Source: CAYSDH01 sp964429805 | GTDB taxonomy: Bacteria; Bacteroidota; Bacteroidia; Flavobacteriales_D; JABDKJ01 | NCBI GenBank assembly: GCA_964429805.1 | Contig: CAYSDH010000036.1 | Coordinates: 1-30,964, forward strand | DNA length: 30,964 nucleotides | Reading direction: 5' to 3' | Shown here: one piece after another, positions 1 to 8,650 of the stretch | Numbering within the stretch: the stretch's first letter is position 1 | Layout of the letters: each line of letters begins with the position of its first letter | Program-made: the position numbers and the translations under genes | The notes under the pieces: generated by a model | Told to the model about the DNA's origin: nothing | What the model saw: the letters and a program-made list of their open reading frames with translations, nothing else | Databases searched by the model: none

Positions 1-2410
1 CACAGGCACTATCATTGATAATCCAGAAATTGGTGATGCTTGTGATGATGGCGATTCTGCCACATTAAATGACAATTACGTAGACTGTATGACTTGTCTG
101 GGGCAAACTAGTCTTGGTTGTACAGATCCAAATTCGTGTAATTATAATTCAGTGGCCACAGAAGACGATGGCTCATGTGATGGCGGCCCTCAGGGCTGTG
201 ATACGTGCTCTGATCAAAACGATGGGTCTGGTATTATCATTGACAATCCAGAAATTGGAACGGCATGTGATGACGGTGACCCCAACACTACCAATGATAT
301 CATTCAGTCTGATTGTTCTTGTGCGGGTTTAACTCCAGAAGACCCATGTGCTAATCCAATTCCCTCAGAAGCGGTGGAGTTTGGTACTGCTAATTCATTC
401 ATTGAAGCATTCCTGTCAGATGGAGAAGAGCAAGTACTCTGTGACGGAACTACTCGTAACGCGGTTTACTTTAGTTTTGTCGCGCAGCATGAAAACGATC
501 TTATTCAAGCAGGAACTCACCCTCAGCTAACCACTGGTTTTCCTACAGGTTTTGATGCGGTGATACAGGTATGGGAAAATTGTTACGGCAACTTGATAGG
601 CTGCTATGACAACTATGGTCCCAACGAGTTGGAAAGAATAGTTGTGGGTGGGCTTGTGCCTGGCCAAACCTATTATTACTCCGTATCTGATAAAAATCAA
701 GGGACAAGCACTTCGGAAGAATTTGATGTTTCTGTGAAGACTTATGTCAAGCACAAACTCCGATTTAACTCCTGCGAAATATTGAATTTCGAACTCGGTG
801 ACCTTGCCTTCTCTGAGAGAGATGATCTTGGTGAGCTGTATGAAAATCCGGCTGTAAACGTCTCAGGCTATGGTTTTGAAGTCAGTTTTAATGGAGACAT
901 CGTAGCCTTGGCCACAAATTATTCTTCTTCTGGCTACATGATTATCAATGGGAATAATGGATTTCAGATTAATCAGCAATATGATGTGCGAGTAAGACAC
1001 CGAGTTCAAATGAATGCAAATGGTGGAACAAATACGTTCTGGAGTGACTACGGTGAGTCTTGTGCCGTTGGGTTGCTTTCTCCAGACGATGTGGTCTTTG
1101 GTTGCACAGATCCTATTTCATGCAACTTTAACGAGTTTGCGAACGCAGATGATGGAAGCTGTGATACTGGGCCAATAGGTTGCTCAACCTGCAGTGGAGA
1201 GACAGATGGCACGGGTTCACTAATTGAGACTGTGGAGATTGGCTCAGCCTGTGATGACGGGAATCCGTTAACATTCAATGATGTCTTTCAGGTTGACTGT
1301 CAATGTGCGGGATTACCACAAGAAGATCCTTGTGCTTTTCCAGCATCGATTAATCTGGTGGAGTTTGGTCCAGCCGTGGGCTATGTAGATTTTGATTTGA
1401 CCAATGCCAGTTCGCAAGTTATCTGTGATGGCTCGCTGCGTCCTACACACTACTTCAAGTTTACAGCTCAAAGTCCGCGAGACATTATTCAGGCAGGTGT
1501 TCACGTAACCTTGACACCTAATTTTCCTACTGAATTTGATGCAGTTATTCAAGTGTGGGATTACTGCTACGGCACGCTCATCGGCTGTTATGACAACTAT
1601 GGTCCAAATCAACTCGAGCGGGTTATGCCAGGAAATCTAGTTCCTGGTCAACAGTATTATTATTCAGTGTCCGACAAAAATTCTGGTCAAAGTTTGAGTA
1701 ATCAGTATTCGACAGTAGTCAAAACCTTTGTTAACACATCACTCAACTCAGCCTCATGCGATAGGTATAATTACAGTCTCGGAGACATCGTCACCTCACT
1801 GCGAGATGACCTTGGTCAACTCTATGTATGGCCTAGTGTGGTCACCAACGGTTATGGATTTAACATACGCCAAGGCTTAACGAATATCTCTGCAGTATCA
1901 AATCAGTCAACCACTGGCTACAATTTGAACTTGAACGCTGCCAATGGGTTTGAAGAAGGTGAGCTTTATGAAGTGAGAGTGCGGCATAGAGTCAAGCTCC
2001 ATGCGAACGGTGCCCTTGGTAGTTTTTGGAGTTCATACGGGCCGCCATGTGATGTCGGATTCAATAGTAATCTGAATGATTTCGTAAACGAAAACGAGTC
2101 AATCGAAAGTGGACCTGATGACTTCTTGATGAAAACTCTTAAAAGTCCAAATCGACTTCAAGTGTACCCAAATCCGAGTGATGGAACAGGTCTCAGTATT
2201 CGTGTTCGTGATGATTTGTCAGCTTCTGCATTAAGGACTTTGATGATTACAGACATATCTGGAAGACTGATTTCGTCAAATCTTTATCAGGTTTCAGAGG
2301 ATGGAAGCGCAGCTACGATTCAGTTTTCAAGAACGCTGAATAAAGGAGTATATCTCATCCAACTTGTCGTTGAAGGAGAATCCTTGAGCAGTCCCTTTGT
2401 CGTGCAATGA
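1..2410 (+). CDS. Modular T9SS-secreted protein, 5' end outside window
   Basis: The reading frame is open from base 2, so the ATG at 89 is internal and the N-terminus (signal peptide) lies upstream of the window. The visible 803 residues hold, in order, the end of one Cys-rich unit, a complete Cys-rich unit of about 75 residues (motifs GCTDPNSCNYN, DDGSC, NPEIG.ACDDG), a 245-residue beta-rich module, another Cys-rich unit, a second 245-residue module, a short linker, and a C-terminal T9SS type A sorting domain (VYPNPSDG near 2163-2190; GVYLIQL near 2346-2366). No catalytic motif is seen. The GCTDP/DDGSC repeats are common in surface or secreted proteins of marine Bacteroidota. A role as a surface adhesin or stalk is inference. 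The gene lies just upstream of a second T9SS protein that shares the 245-residue module. Confidence 0.85.
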   Translation, partial: TGTIIDNPEIGDACDDGDSATLNDNYVDCMTCLGQTSLGCTDPNSCNYNSVATEDDGSCDGGPQGCDTCSDQNDGSGIIIDNPEIGTACDDGDPNTTNDIIQSDCSCAGLTPEDPCANPIPSEAVEFGTANSFIEAFLSDGEEQVLCDGTTRNAVYFSFVAQHENDLIQAGTHPQLTTGFPTGFDAVIQVWENCYGNLIGCYDNYGPNELERIVVGGLVPGQTYYYSVSDKNQGTSTSEEFDVSVKTYVKHKLRFNSCEILNFELGDLAFSERDDLGELYENPAVNVSGYGFEVSFNGDIVALATNYSSSGYMIINGNNGFQINQQYDVRVRHRVQMNANGGTNTFWSDYGESCAVGLLSPDDVVFGCTDPISCNFNEFANADDGSCDTGPIGCSTCSGETDGTGSLIETVEIGSACDDGNPLTFNDVFQVDCQCAGLPQEDPCAFPASINLVEFGPAVGYVDFDLTNASSQVICDGSLRPTHYFKFTAQSPRDIIQAGVHVTLTPNFPTEFDAVIQVWDYCYGTLIGCYDNYGPNQLERVMPGNLVPGQQYYYSVSDKNSGQSLSNQYSTVVKTFVNTSLNSASCDRYNYSLGDIVTSLRDDLGQLYVWPSVVTNGYGFNIRQGLTNISAVSNQSTTGYNLNLNAANGFEEGELYEVRVRHRVKLHANGALGSFWSSYGPPCDVGFNSNLNDFVNENESIESGPDDFLMKTLKSPNRLQVYPNPSDGTGLSIRVRDDLSASALRTLMITDISGRLISSNLYQVSEDGSAATIQFSRTLNKGVYLIQLVVEGESLSSPFVVQ
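116..2060 (+). repeat. Tandem coding repeat, period 984 bp (328 codons)
   Basis: Two consecutive units are in register: the GGTTG(T/C)ACAGAT start of the Cys-rich part occurs at 116 and 1100, and the GAAGA(C/T)CC start of the large module at 338 and 1322, both exactly 984 bp apart. The window start (from base 2) carries a further Cys-rich copy only 225 bp (75 codons) before its next equivalent, so that copy has no large module behind it. The order is A-A-B-A-B. Confidence 0.85.
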
Positions 2411-2462
2411 CTAAAGGGATTCATGATAAAATGAGGGATAAACTCTAAAACGAGGCCTCTTT

Positions 2463-2498
2463 TCAACAAAAAAGCGCCTTTTAGCGCAGATTTGTTGA
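2463..2498 (+). terminator. Intergenic hairpin after the first T9SS gene
   Basis: TCAACAAA (2463-2470) pairs with TTTGTTGA (2491-2498), and inside it GCGC (2474-2477) pairs with GCGC (2484-2487) around a CTTTTA loop. A 3x3 internal loop separates the two stems. No clear T tract follows, so it may be a weak terminator or an mRNA 3'-end structure. Confidence 0.35.
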
Positions 2499-2597
2499 TT
2501 ATTCGACTGGATTTGATTCAGATTTAACATGAACTTGCACGTGCATTTCTACTTGTGCTGTAGGCTTGTGGATTCAGTAGAACTAAATAATCAAACA

Positions 2598-5500
2598 ATG
2601 AAAAAATTAATACTCGGCCTAGTGGCCATTATCTCTTTTGCATTGGTTCAAGCTCAAGTGTTTTGGACTGAAGACTTTGAAGTTGATGGAGACGGTACAA
2701 CATATTTTACCGGAGCTGGTGACGTATTTGTAGACGGAACAAACGATTTCTTCACGCGAACTGACGGATCAACTACTTCTGGTAATTACTCCGGACAAAG
2801 TGGTTCATTTTATTGGGCTGGAGAGGACTTAGACGATGCCGGTTCTGGAAATGGTGTCAATCCAAAAACCATACTCTTCGCACCACAGAATATTACGGGA
2901 ATGACTAGCGTTCAGTTCTCTGGACTATTTGGTCAAGGAGCTGGTGGATCTGGTGGAGTAGATGTCAGTGACTTTATGCACGTAGAATACTCAGTAGACG
3001 GAGGTGCATGGACAAGACTGTTGTACTTCGCTGGAATTAACAATGGCGATACTTCTAATAATGGAGCAGCCCTTGATTCTGACGGTGATGATGTGGGTGA
3101 TCTTCCATTGCTCACCAATACATTCGCAAGCTTTAATTCTATAATCGCGGTGTCTGGGTCAAGTATTGAGATTAGAATTACCATGTCTGCTAACTCAGGA
3201 AATGAGGAGTTAGGATTTGACAACTTCCAGCTCAATGACATCAGTGGAGCAGCCACATGTAGCATTGACGCCATTACAGATGCTGGAAACCAAACAGGAT
3301 GTGTTGCCTCAAACAATACCTACACGCACGATGTCACAGTGGCATACACAGGAGCTCCAACGAGCGGAACGCTGGATGTAAATGGTCAGTCATTTGCTAT
3401 TGGAACTAGTCCGCAGACAGTAACCTTAGTAGGTCTTGATTCTGACGGAATGCCTGTTGATGTTAACGCATCATTCTCTGCATTGAGTACCTGTTCATCA
3501 GCCGCTACAGGATTGTTTTCGGCACCTGCTTCGTGTTTAGTGTTGCCAAACCTAGTGATCACAGAAATCACATATAACACACCAAGTACAGATGATGAGT
3601 GGATAGAGGTATGCAACAATAACGGAGCTGATGTCGATGTCAGTGGTTATGAAATTCTGGATGATGGAAGCTCAACATTTACTTTTCCTGCCGGATCTAT
3701 TATTGCCGATGGAGCATGTGTAACGGTTTCACTAGGCTCTAACGGAGACGGAATCTACAATAACGCATGTCCTTTTACGCCAGACTATGGTGTTGATGGG
3801 GCCACTAATTCAACCAACATATTGAGCAACGGGTCGGGTACCATCACGCTTGTGACTGGAACGAACACTGTAGATGTTGTTACCTATGACGATGCAGACG
3901 GTGCTGATGGTAATGGAAACACGCTCCATATTACTGACATAAATGCGGCAAACGATGTGACAGGTTCTAACTGGCAAGAAGTCGTTACTGGAGGTTCACC
4001 TGGAGTAAATTCATTGATTTCTAATTGTGCGCCAACCAATACTCAAGTGCAGTTTACTGCAGTGAATACGACAGTTGACGAAGGAGTCATGACGGTTGAC
4101 GTTTGTGTAGGAATATTAAACGAGTCAGCATTTGATGATATGGAAGCGGTGCTCAATATCTCAACATCTTCATCTGCGACTAACGGAGCAGATTATGACG
4201 ATGGAACTGGCAACCCTTACCCGTTGCAAAGCCTCGTATTCTTTGAAGCAGGTAATGCGGCAGACCAGTGCTTTACATTCAGCATAGTCGATGACATGCT
4301 AATTGAAGGAAATGAGTCAATCATCCTATTCCTATCAGAACCGTCAGGTGGAAATGCGGGTGACCTTGGCACAATCACTCAGCACACCATAACGATAGAA
4401 GACAATGACGTGCCTGCTGCAATGCCTTGTACAGATCTCTTTATATCAGAGTATGTAGAAGGAAGTGGAAACAACAAGTGTATTGAAGTGTACAATCCGG
4501 CCGCGGCTCCTATTGACATGGCTGCTGCAGGTTACGCGCTTTACAAGTACAACAACGGATCAACTACACCGACAGACACTTTATTCTTGACTGGAACTCT
4601 AAATCCAGGAGAAGTGTTTGTGGTCTGTGCAAGTGGGGCAGGAGCGGTCTTTACTGCTGAAGCTGACCTCATAGTCGGATTCCCTTCTGTCACCCATCAC
4701 AATGGTGATGATGCTATCCAACTCGTGAAAGGAGCTTCGACTTCTGCATTTGGTGTGTCGGTTGATGTCATTGGAGTGCTCGGAGTAGACCCAGGTGCAG
4801 GCTGGACTGATGCCGGGTCAACATGCTCGACAGCAAACTTCACACTAGTAAGAAAATCGACTATCCAACTCGGAGATACTGATGGCAATGACGTCTTTGA
4901 CCCAACTGTTGAGTGGGATTGCTTTCCGCTGAATACGGACTCAGAAATTGGTGGACACATTTCAGATTGTATCGTATCTACTTGCGTGATTACAGCCATC
5001 GCAGATGGTGGTAACCAAAGCGCCTGTGACCCGATGACTAACACCTATTCAAATGATGTGATCGTCACCTTTACAGATGCACCAGCATTTGGAACACTTG
5101 ATGTCAACGGACAGAGTTTTGCCATCGGTACAAGTCCTCAGACGGTTACTTTAACTGGCTTGAGTGCAGACGGAGCTGCCCTGTCAATCAACGCGCTATT
5201 CTCCTCTGATGCAGGATGTACGTTCAGTGCAGCTGATTTATTCTCAGCGCCAGCAAACTGTCTTCCGGTCAACACGCTTCTCATCAATGAGTTTGATTAC
5301 GACCAGTCTGGTAGTGATACAGAAGAATTCTTAGAGCTTTATAATAGTGGAACTACTGCGCTTGATTTGTCATCATACGAAGTGGTGCTAGTCAACGGTA
5401 ACGGAAATTCAATTTATGTGACTATTCAGCTACCTGCTGTAAGTTTGGCTGCTGGTGATTATCATGTCATCTGTTTTGGACCAAACTCAAGCGCGTACTG

Positions 5501-7382
5501 TGACCAAACTGAAAGCGGATTTGCTCCTCAAAATGGACCAGATGCTGTGGGACTATTGTTTGCCGGTAACTTGGTAGATGCATTGAGTTATGAAGGAGTC
5601 GTGACAGGATATGCAGAAGGTTCTGCTTCCGTTTCTGACGGAATGGCCAATGGTCTTTCAAGAATTCCAAACGGAACAGATACGGATGATAACAGTGCTG
5701 ACTTTCAGTCTGTATGCTTAACACCAGGTGCTGCCAACATCACCTGTGTGGCGAATGACATGTGCAGCGGAGCGTTTGATGTTCCTGTAGTGGAGTTTGG
5801 CGGGCCAGCCAGCTATGTGCAGACATCTACAGATAACTCCACTGGCGATGTAGTTTGTGCAGGTATTGGCGACCAAGTAGTCTGGTACAGTTTTGTAGCA
5901 TCAGATGCGAATGACGTGATTCATGCGGGTGTGCATCCTCAACTGTCTACTACATTCCCAACCGGATTTGACGCGGTCATTGAAGTCTGGGATGCGTGTG
6001 GAGGAAGCTCATTAGGTTGCTTCAACAATTATGGACCAGACCAACTCGAAAGAGCCTTGGTTGGTGGTCTCGTTCCCGGAAATACGTACTTCTACTCTGT
6101 ACACACGGCAGGTGGCGCAGGCTCAACGACTACGAATGAGTTCTACACATTGGTCAAGACCTTTGCTGATGCGAAGCTGAGAACACCATGGTGCGGAGCG
6201 ATTGACCTCGACCTCAATGATGTCATTCAGTCTGAGCGAGATGATGTAAATGAACTCTACACGTTTACGGGAGTTCAAGTTCCAGCTTATGGATTTGAAT
6301 TCTCACAAAACGGTGCAGTAATCGCTGCGGTAGATAACATGGCCGCTGACGGATTCTACATCAATCTGAGCACCGTTCCTGGATTGCAATACATGCAAAC
6401 ATATGACGTGCGTGTGCGCCACCAAGTAAAGCTTCAGACCAACGGGGCTCTTGGCAACATCTGGTCTGATTATGGTCCAGTATGTAGCATCGCACTAGGA
6501 GCGGCACCAACTACGCAGGTCAATGCTGACTGGTGCGCTGGAAGCTCTAATTACTTCTTAGCAGAAAACATTTTGGCTGATCCACTAACTGGAGCGACTA
6601 GTTACAGGTTCACATTTGATGACGGGGTGTCGCCAATTGAATACACTTCCAACAACTACTCTGTACAGTTGTATCAAGCTGGGTTAGAATATGCCAAGAC
6701 ATACTCGGTTACTGTTGAGGCCTTGTTGCCAAGTGGATACACGGTGCCAGGACCAGCATGTACATTGAGTACAGCTGTCAAGCCTGAAAGTACAGGTCTA
6801 CAGATGTCAAGTTGTAACGGCACATATACGTGGCCTTCGTCAGACTTCATACTTTCTGATAACATATTGGGTGCAGAATTTTGGGAGTTCCGCTTCAGTC
6901 CACTAGGTGCTGGGGCATCATTCTCTGTGATTAACCCAGACTTGTCATTGACTCTTGATGCCAACATCACCGAGTTTGCGCCAGGCACGACTTATGATGT
7001 AGATGTGCGTGTCTATGCCGGTAATGTGTGGGGAGACTTCGCAACAGTGTGCCCGATAACAATTGTGCCAGCGCCAGTCGCTCAGCCAATTGATGATATA
7101 GCGGTTAAGGAATTAACTCCTGCATTTGATTTTGTCATCTATCCAAACCCAACAGCGGGTAGAGAGATTATGATAGAAATGAATGCGGATAAAGAGAACG
7201 CTTCATACACACTTGAGGTCACTGACATTGCTGGAAAGACTGTCTACACCGAGGTGTTTGCAGCCAAAGGAACGCAGGTGTACAAGAACATCACATTTGA
7301 TGCTCAACTTGAGTCAGGTCTCTACATTGTGACGCTCTTTGACGGAACATCACAACAAGTGACTAAGTTGAAAGTAGACTAA
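2598..7382 (+). CDS. Giant T9SS-secreted protein with lamin-tail and Calx-beta domains
   Basis: The start at 2598 is preferred over the in-frame ATG at 2529 because it gives a clean signal peptide (MKKLILGLVAIISFALVQAQ); the product is 1594 aa. Approximate order by residue: jelly-roll-like N-terminal domain 20-220; repeat R1 221-314; lamin-tail-like domain 316-475; Calx-beta domain 478-604 (ends in TITIEDND); second lamin-tail-like domain 609-790; repeat R2 794-890, which shares VNGQSFAIGTSPQTVTL with R1; third lamin-tail-like domain 892-1048; a copy of the 245-residue module of the preceding gene 1054-1300; two further Cys-bounded beta repeats to about 1490; T9SS type A sorting domain 1505-1594 (VIYPNPTAGREI; LESGLYIVTL). 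It is exported by Sec and then T9SS. No enzyme domain is seen, although lamin-tail domains often accompany extracellular nucleases in such bacteria. An adhesive or structural surface role is inferred. Confidence 0.88.
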   Translation: MKKLILGLVAIISFALVQAQVFWTEDFEVDGDGTTYFTGAGDVFVDGTNDFFTRTDGSTTSGNYSGQSGSFYWAGEDLDDAGSGNGVNPKTILFAPQNITGMTSVQFSGLFGQGAGGSGGVDVSDFMHVEYSVDGGAWTRLLYFAGINNGDTSNNGAALDSDGDDVGDLPLLTNTFASFNSIIAVSGSSIEIRITMSANSGNEELGFDNFQLNDISGAATCSIDAITDAGNQTGCVASNNTYTHDVTVAYTGAPTSGTLDVNGQSFAIGTSPQTVTLVGLDSDGMPVDVNASFSALSTCSSAATGLFSAPASCLVLPNLVITEITYNTPSTDDEWIEVCNNNGADVDVSGYEILDDGSSTFTFPAGSIIADGACVTVSLGSNGDGIYNNACPFTPDYGVDGATNSTNILSNGSGTITLVTGTNTVDVVTYDDADGADGNGNTLHITDINAANDVTGSNWQEVVTGGSPGVNSLISNCAPTNTQVQFTAVNTTVDEGVMTVDVCVGILNESAFDDMEAVLNISTSSSATNGADYDDGTGNPYPLQSLVFFEAGNAADQCFTFSIVDDMLIEGNESIILFLSEPSGGNAGDLGTITQHTITIEDNDVPAAMPCTDLFISEYVEGSGNNKCIEVYNPAAAPIDMAAAGYALYKYNNGSTTPTDTLFLTGTLNPGEVFVVCASGAGAVFTAEADLIVGFPSVTHHNGDDAIQLVKGASTSAFGVSVDVIGVLGVDPGAGWTDAGSTCSTANFTLVRKSTIQLGDTDGNDVFDPTVEWDCFPLNTDSEIGGHISDCIVSTCVITAIADGGNQSACDPMTNTYSNDVIVTFTDAPAFGTLDVNGQSFAIGTSPQTVTLTGLSADGAALSINALFSSDAGCTFSAADLFSAPANCLPVNTLLINEFDYDQSGSDTEEFLELYNSGTTALDLSSYEVVLVNGNGNSIYVTIQLPAVSLAAGDYHVICFGPNSSAYCDQTESGFAPQNGPDAVGLLFAGNLVDALSYEGVVTGYAEGSASVSDGMANGLSRIPNGTDTDDNSADFQSVCLTPGAANITCVANDMCSGAFDVPVVEFGGPASYVQTSTDNSTGDVVCAGIGDQVVWYSFVASDANDVIHAGVHPQLSTTFPTGFDAVIEVWDACGGSSLGCFNNYGPDQLERALVGGLVPGNTYFYSVHTAGGAGSTTTNEFYTLVKTFADAKLRTPWCGAIDLDLNDVIQSERDDVNELYTFTGVQVPAYGFEFSQNGAVIAAVDNMAADGFYINLSTVPGLQYMQTYDVRVRHQVKLQTNGALGNIWSDYGPVCSIALGAAPTTQVNADWCAGSSNYFLAENILADPLTGATSYRFTFDDGVSPIEYTSNNYSVQLYQAGLEYAKTYSVTVEALLPSGYTVPGPACTLSTAVKPESTGLQMSSCNGTYTWPSSDFILSDNILGAEFWEFRFSPLGAGASFSVINPDLSLTLDANITEFAPGTTYDVDVRVYAGNVWGDFATVCPITIVPAPVAQPIDDIAVKELTPAFDFVIYPNPTAGREIMIEMNADKENASYTLEVTDIAGKTVYTEVFAAKGTQVYKNITFDAQLESGLYIVTLFDGTSQQVTKLKVD

Positions 7383-7403
7383 GTTTACACTCATAAAAGT
7401 GAC

Positions 7404-7434
7404 AAAGCTGCCTCCATGTGGGGGCAGCTTTTTT
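7404..7434 (+). terminator. Strong intrinsic terminator
   Basis: A 12-bp stem, AAAGCTGCCTCC (7404-7415) with GGGGGCAGCTTT (7420-7431), encloses the loop ATGT and runs into six T (7429-7434). It lies 21 bases after the stop of the giant T9SS gene. The following 7435-7608 stretch shows no gene, tRNA or clear repeat. Confidence 0.9.
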
Positions 7435-7608
7435 GTTGGCACAGATATCAGGCAGATACAGCTACTATTGGGTCACAGCAGCACCACCAAGTAGCGGCCA
7501 GTACAGTATCCATTGTCAAAAGCCCTGTAGACAAATTAGTATTTTGATGAGCACATAAGCGATAAATGCTGTACTATATTAGAATACTCGCTTGTTAGAG
7601 ACAATTGA

Positions 7609-8151
7609 ATGCTGAGAAGAAAATTTCCTTCGAAACATGGATTGGACTACTTCTCACTGGTAGTTAGCATCTTCATGAGTGCCGTCTTTTTATTGATAGG
7701 ACTGGCAGTATTCTACTCCATCATTACCGGAACCGGATCAATTGAATTTCCAAATTCTGTGAATGGCGGAAAGGGAAGTTTATCTTGGATATTTTGGCTA
7801 CTAATCGGTCCAATTGGATTTTATGCCTTCTGGCATTCTGTTGCTCCTTTAACAACACATGAAGTGATGTCGGATGAGCCAATAGAAGGAAAAATGAAAT
7901 CCCTGAAAAAACTACTTGGCAATCGCCTAGAACTTGAGGCCGAAGAGTCAAATTATATGATTGGCTGGGGAAAAACTGGTTTTCCAATATTTAAAGAAGG
8001 AAAAGTAATGATACTTTGTCTCGAAGATAAATATGTATATCGCATAATGACGCACAGTGATGTTTTTCGGACTGGAACTATGGACTTTGGATCTGAGAGA
8101 ATGTTAGGAAGACGAATAAAAAAGTCTCTGACAACAGGTCACACACTATAA
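7609..8151 (+). CDS. Hypothetical membrane protein, two transmembrane helices
   Basis: This gene encodes 180 aa that I do not recognise. Two hydrophobic segments are visible, at about residues 14-40 and 59-77, separated by a short polar loop. A Lys/Glu-rich cytoplasmic-type region follows (about residues 88-180) and ends in a basic stretch (RRIKKSL). The layout resembles a small membrane-anchored protein with a folded soluble C-terminal domain. The gene stands alone between a strong terminator and an inverted-repeat region and looks more AT-rich than its neighbours, so it may be accessory. Length, ATG start and an uninterrupted frame support a real gene; function is unknown. Confidence 0.65.
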   Translation: MLRRKFPSKHGLDYFSLVVSIFMSAVFLLIGLAVFYSIITGTGSIEFPNSVNGGKGSLSWIFWLLIGPIGFYAFWHSVAPLTTHEVMSDEPIEGKMKSLKKLLGNRLELEAEESNYMIGWGKTGFPIFKEGKVMILCLEDKYVYRIMTHSDVFRTGTMDFGSERMLGRRIKKSLTTGHTL

Positions 8152-8185
8152 CCCCGCAAGCCAACACACGGCCTAAAAAAAATAT

Positions 8186-8250
8186 GCCTTTTCCACGCGC
8201 CTCGGCTCAGACGAGAAACCACTGTCCAAACAGTTTGTCTCGAAAGGCGC
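8186..8250 (+). other. Nested inverted repeats with alternative pairing
   Basis: An inner hairpin is CGAGA (8212-8216)...ACTGT (8221-8225) ccaa ACAGT (8230-8234)...TCTCG (8238-8242). An outer pair is GCGCCT (8197-8202) with AGGCGC (8245-8250). GCCTTT (8186-8191) can compete for AAAGGC (8243-8248). No T tract follows. The element could be a terminator-like 3' structure of the hypothetical gene, a small RNA or a leader element. Confidence 0.4.
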
Positions 8251-8254
8251 AGTT

Positions 8255-8285
8255 TGTAATCAAGAATTACACTCATTTCGTAATT
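8255..8285 (+). promoter_or_regulatory. Leader of DUF2200: mutually exclusive short stems and a promoter-like element
   Basis: TGTAAT (8255-8260) pairs with ATTACA (8266-8271), and AATTAC (8265-8270) can alternatively pair with GTAATT (8280-8285). TCATTTCG (8273-8280) resembles the Bacteroidota -7 element TAnnTTTG and lies 12 bases before the ATG at 8293. Six-base stems are weak evidence. Confidence 0.25.
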
Positions 8286-8292
8286 TAAACCC

Positions 8293-8643
8293 ATGGACTA
8301 CACACGCGTTTTTAAAATGTCAGTTGCTGGTGTTTACCCGCATTACGTCACTAAAGCTGAGAAGAAGGGCAAAACAAAAGAAGATGTCGACACCATCATC
8401 TTTTGGTTGACAGGCTATAATGAAGCTGACCTAGAAAAAATCCTTAAGGACAAAACTGATTTTGAGAGCTTCTTTGAAAATGCACCTCAGCTAAACCCCA
8501 ATGTCTCACTCATAAAAGGCGTAATCTGTGGGTATAGAGTGGAGGAGATAGAAAATGAACTGATGAGAAAAATCAGGTATCTCGATAAGTTGATTGACGA
8601 GTTAGCACGCGGAAAATCCATGGATAAGATATTGAGAAAGTAA
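8293..8643 (+). CDS. DUF2200 family protein
   Basis: This gene encodes 116 aa and matches DUF2200 along its full length: an N-terminal MSVAGVYPHYVTKAEKKGKT segment, IIFWLTGY, the central TDFESFFENAPQLNPN, LIKGVICGYRVEEIE and the C-terminal IRYLDKLIDELARGKSMDKI. The family is small, soluble, widespread and of unknown biochemical function. The length is normal. The gene converges on the lipid kinase gene with only 7 bases between stops and no terminator between them. Confidence 0.9.
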   Translation: MDYTRVFKMSVAGVYPHYVTKAEKKGKTKEDVDTIIFWLTGYNEADLEKILKDKTDFESFFENAPQLNPNVSLIKGVICGYRVEEIENELMRKIRYLDKLIDELARGKSMDKILRK

Positions 8644-8650
8644 CACGCTC

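Noticed and set aside
1..2060. CRISPR-like or DNA-level tandem array
   Set aside because: The repeats are long, coding and diverged at synonymous positions; there are no short identical repeats with unique spacers.
2933..3316. 127-codon minus-strand frame inside the giant T9SS gene
   Set aside because: The plus frame has a signal peptide, repeats and a sorting domain; the antisense frame has no support.
7435..7608. Possible tRNA or small gene in the 174-base stretch after the terminator
   Set aside because: No TTCGA-type T-loop, cloverleaf pairing or open frame of useful size with a plausible start was seen.
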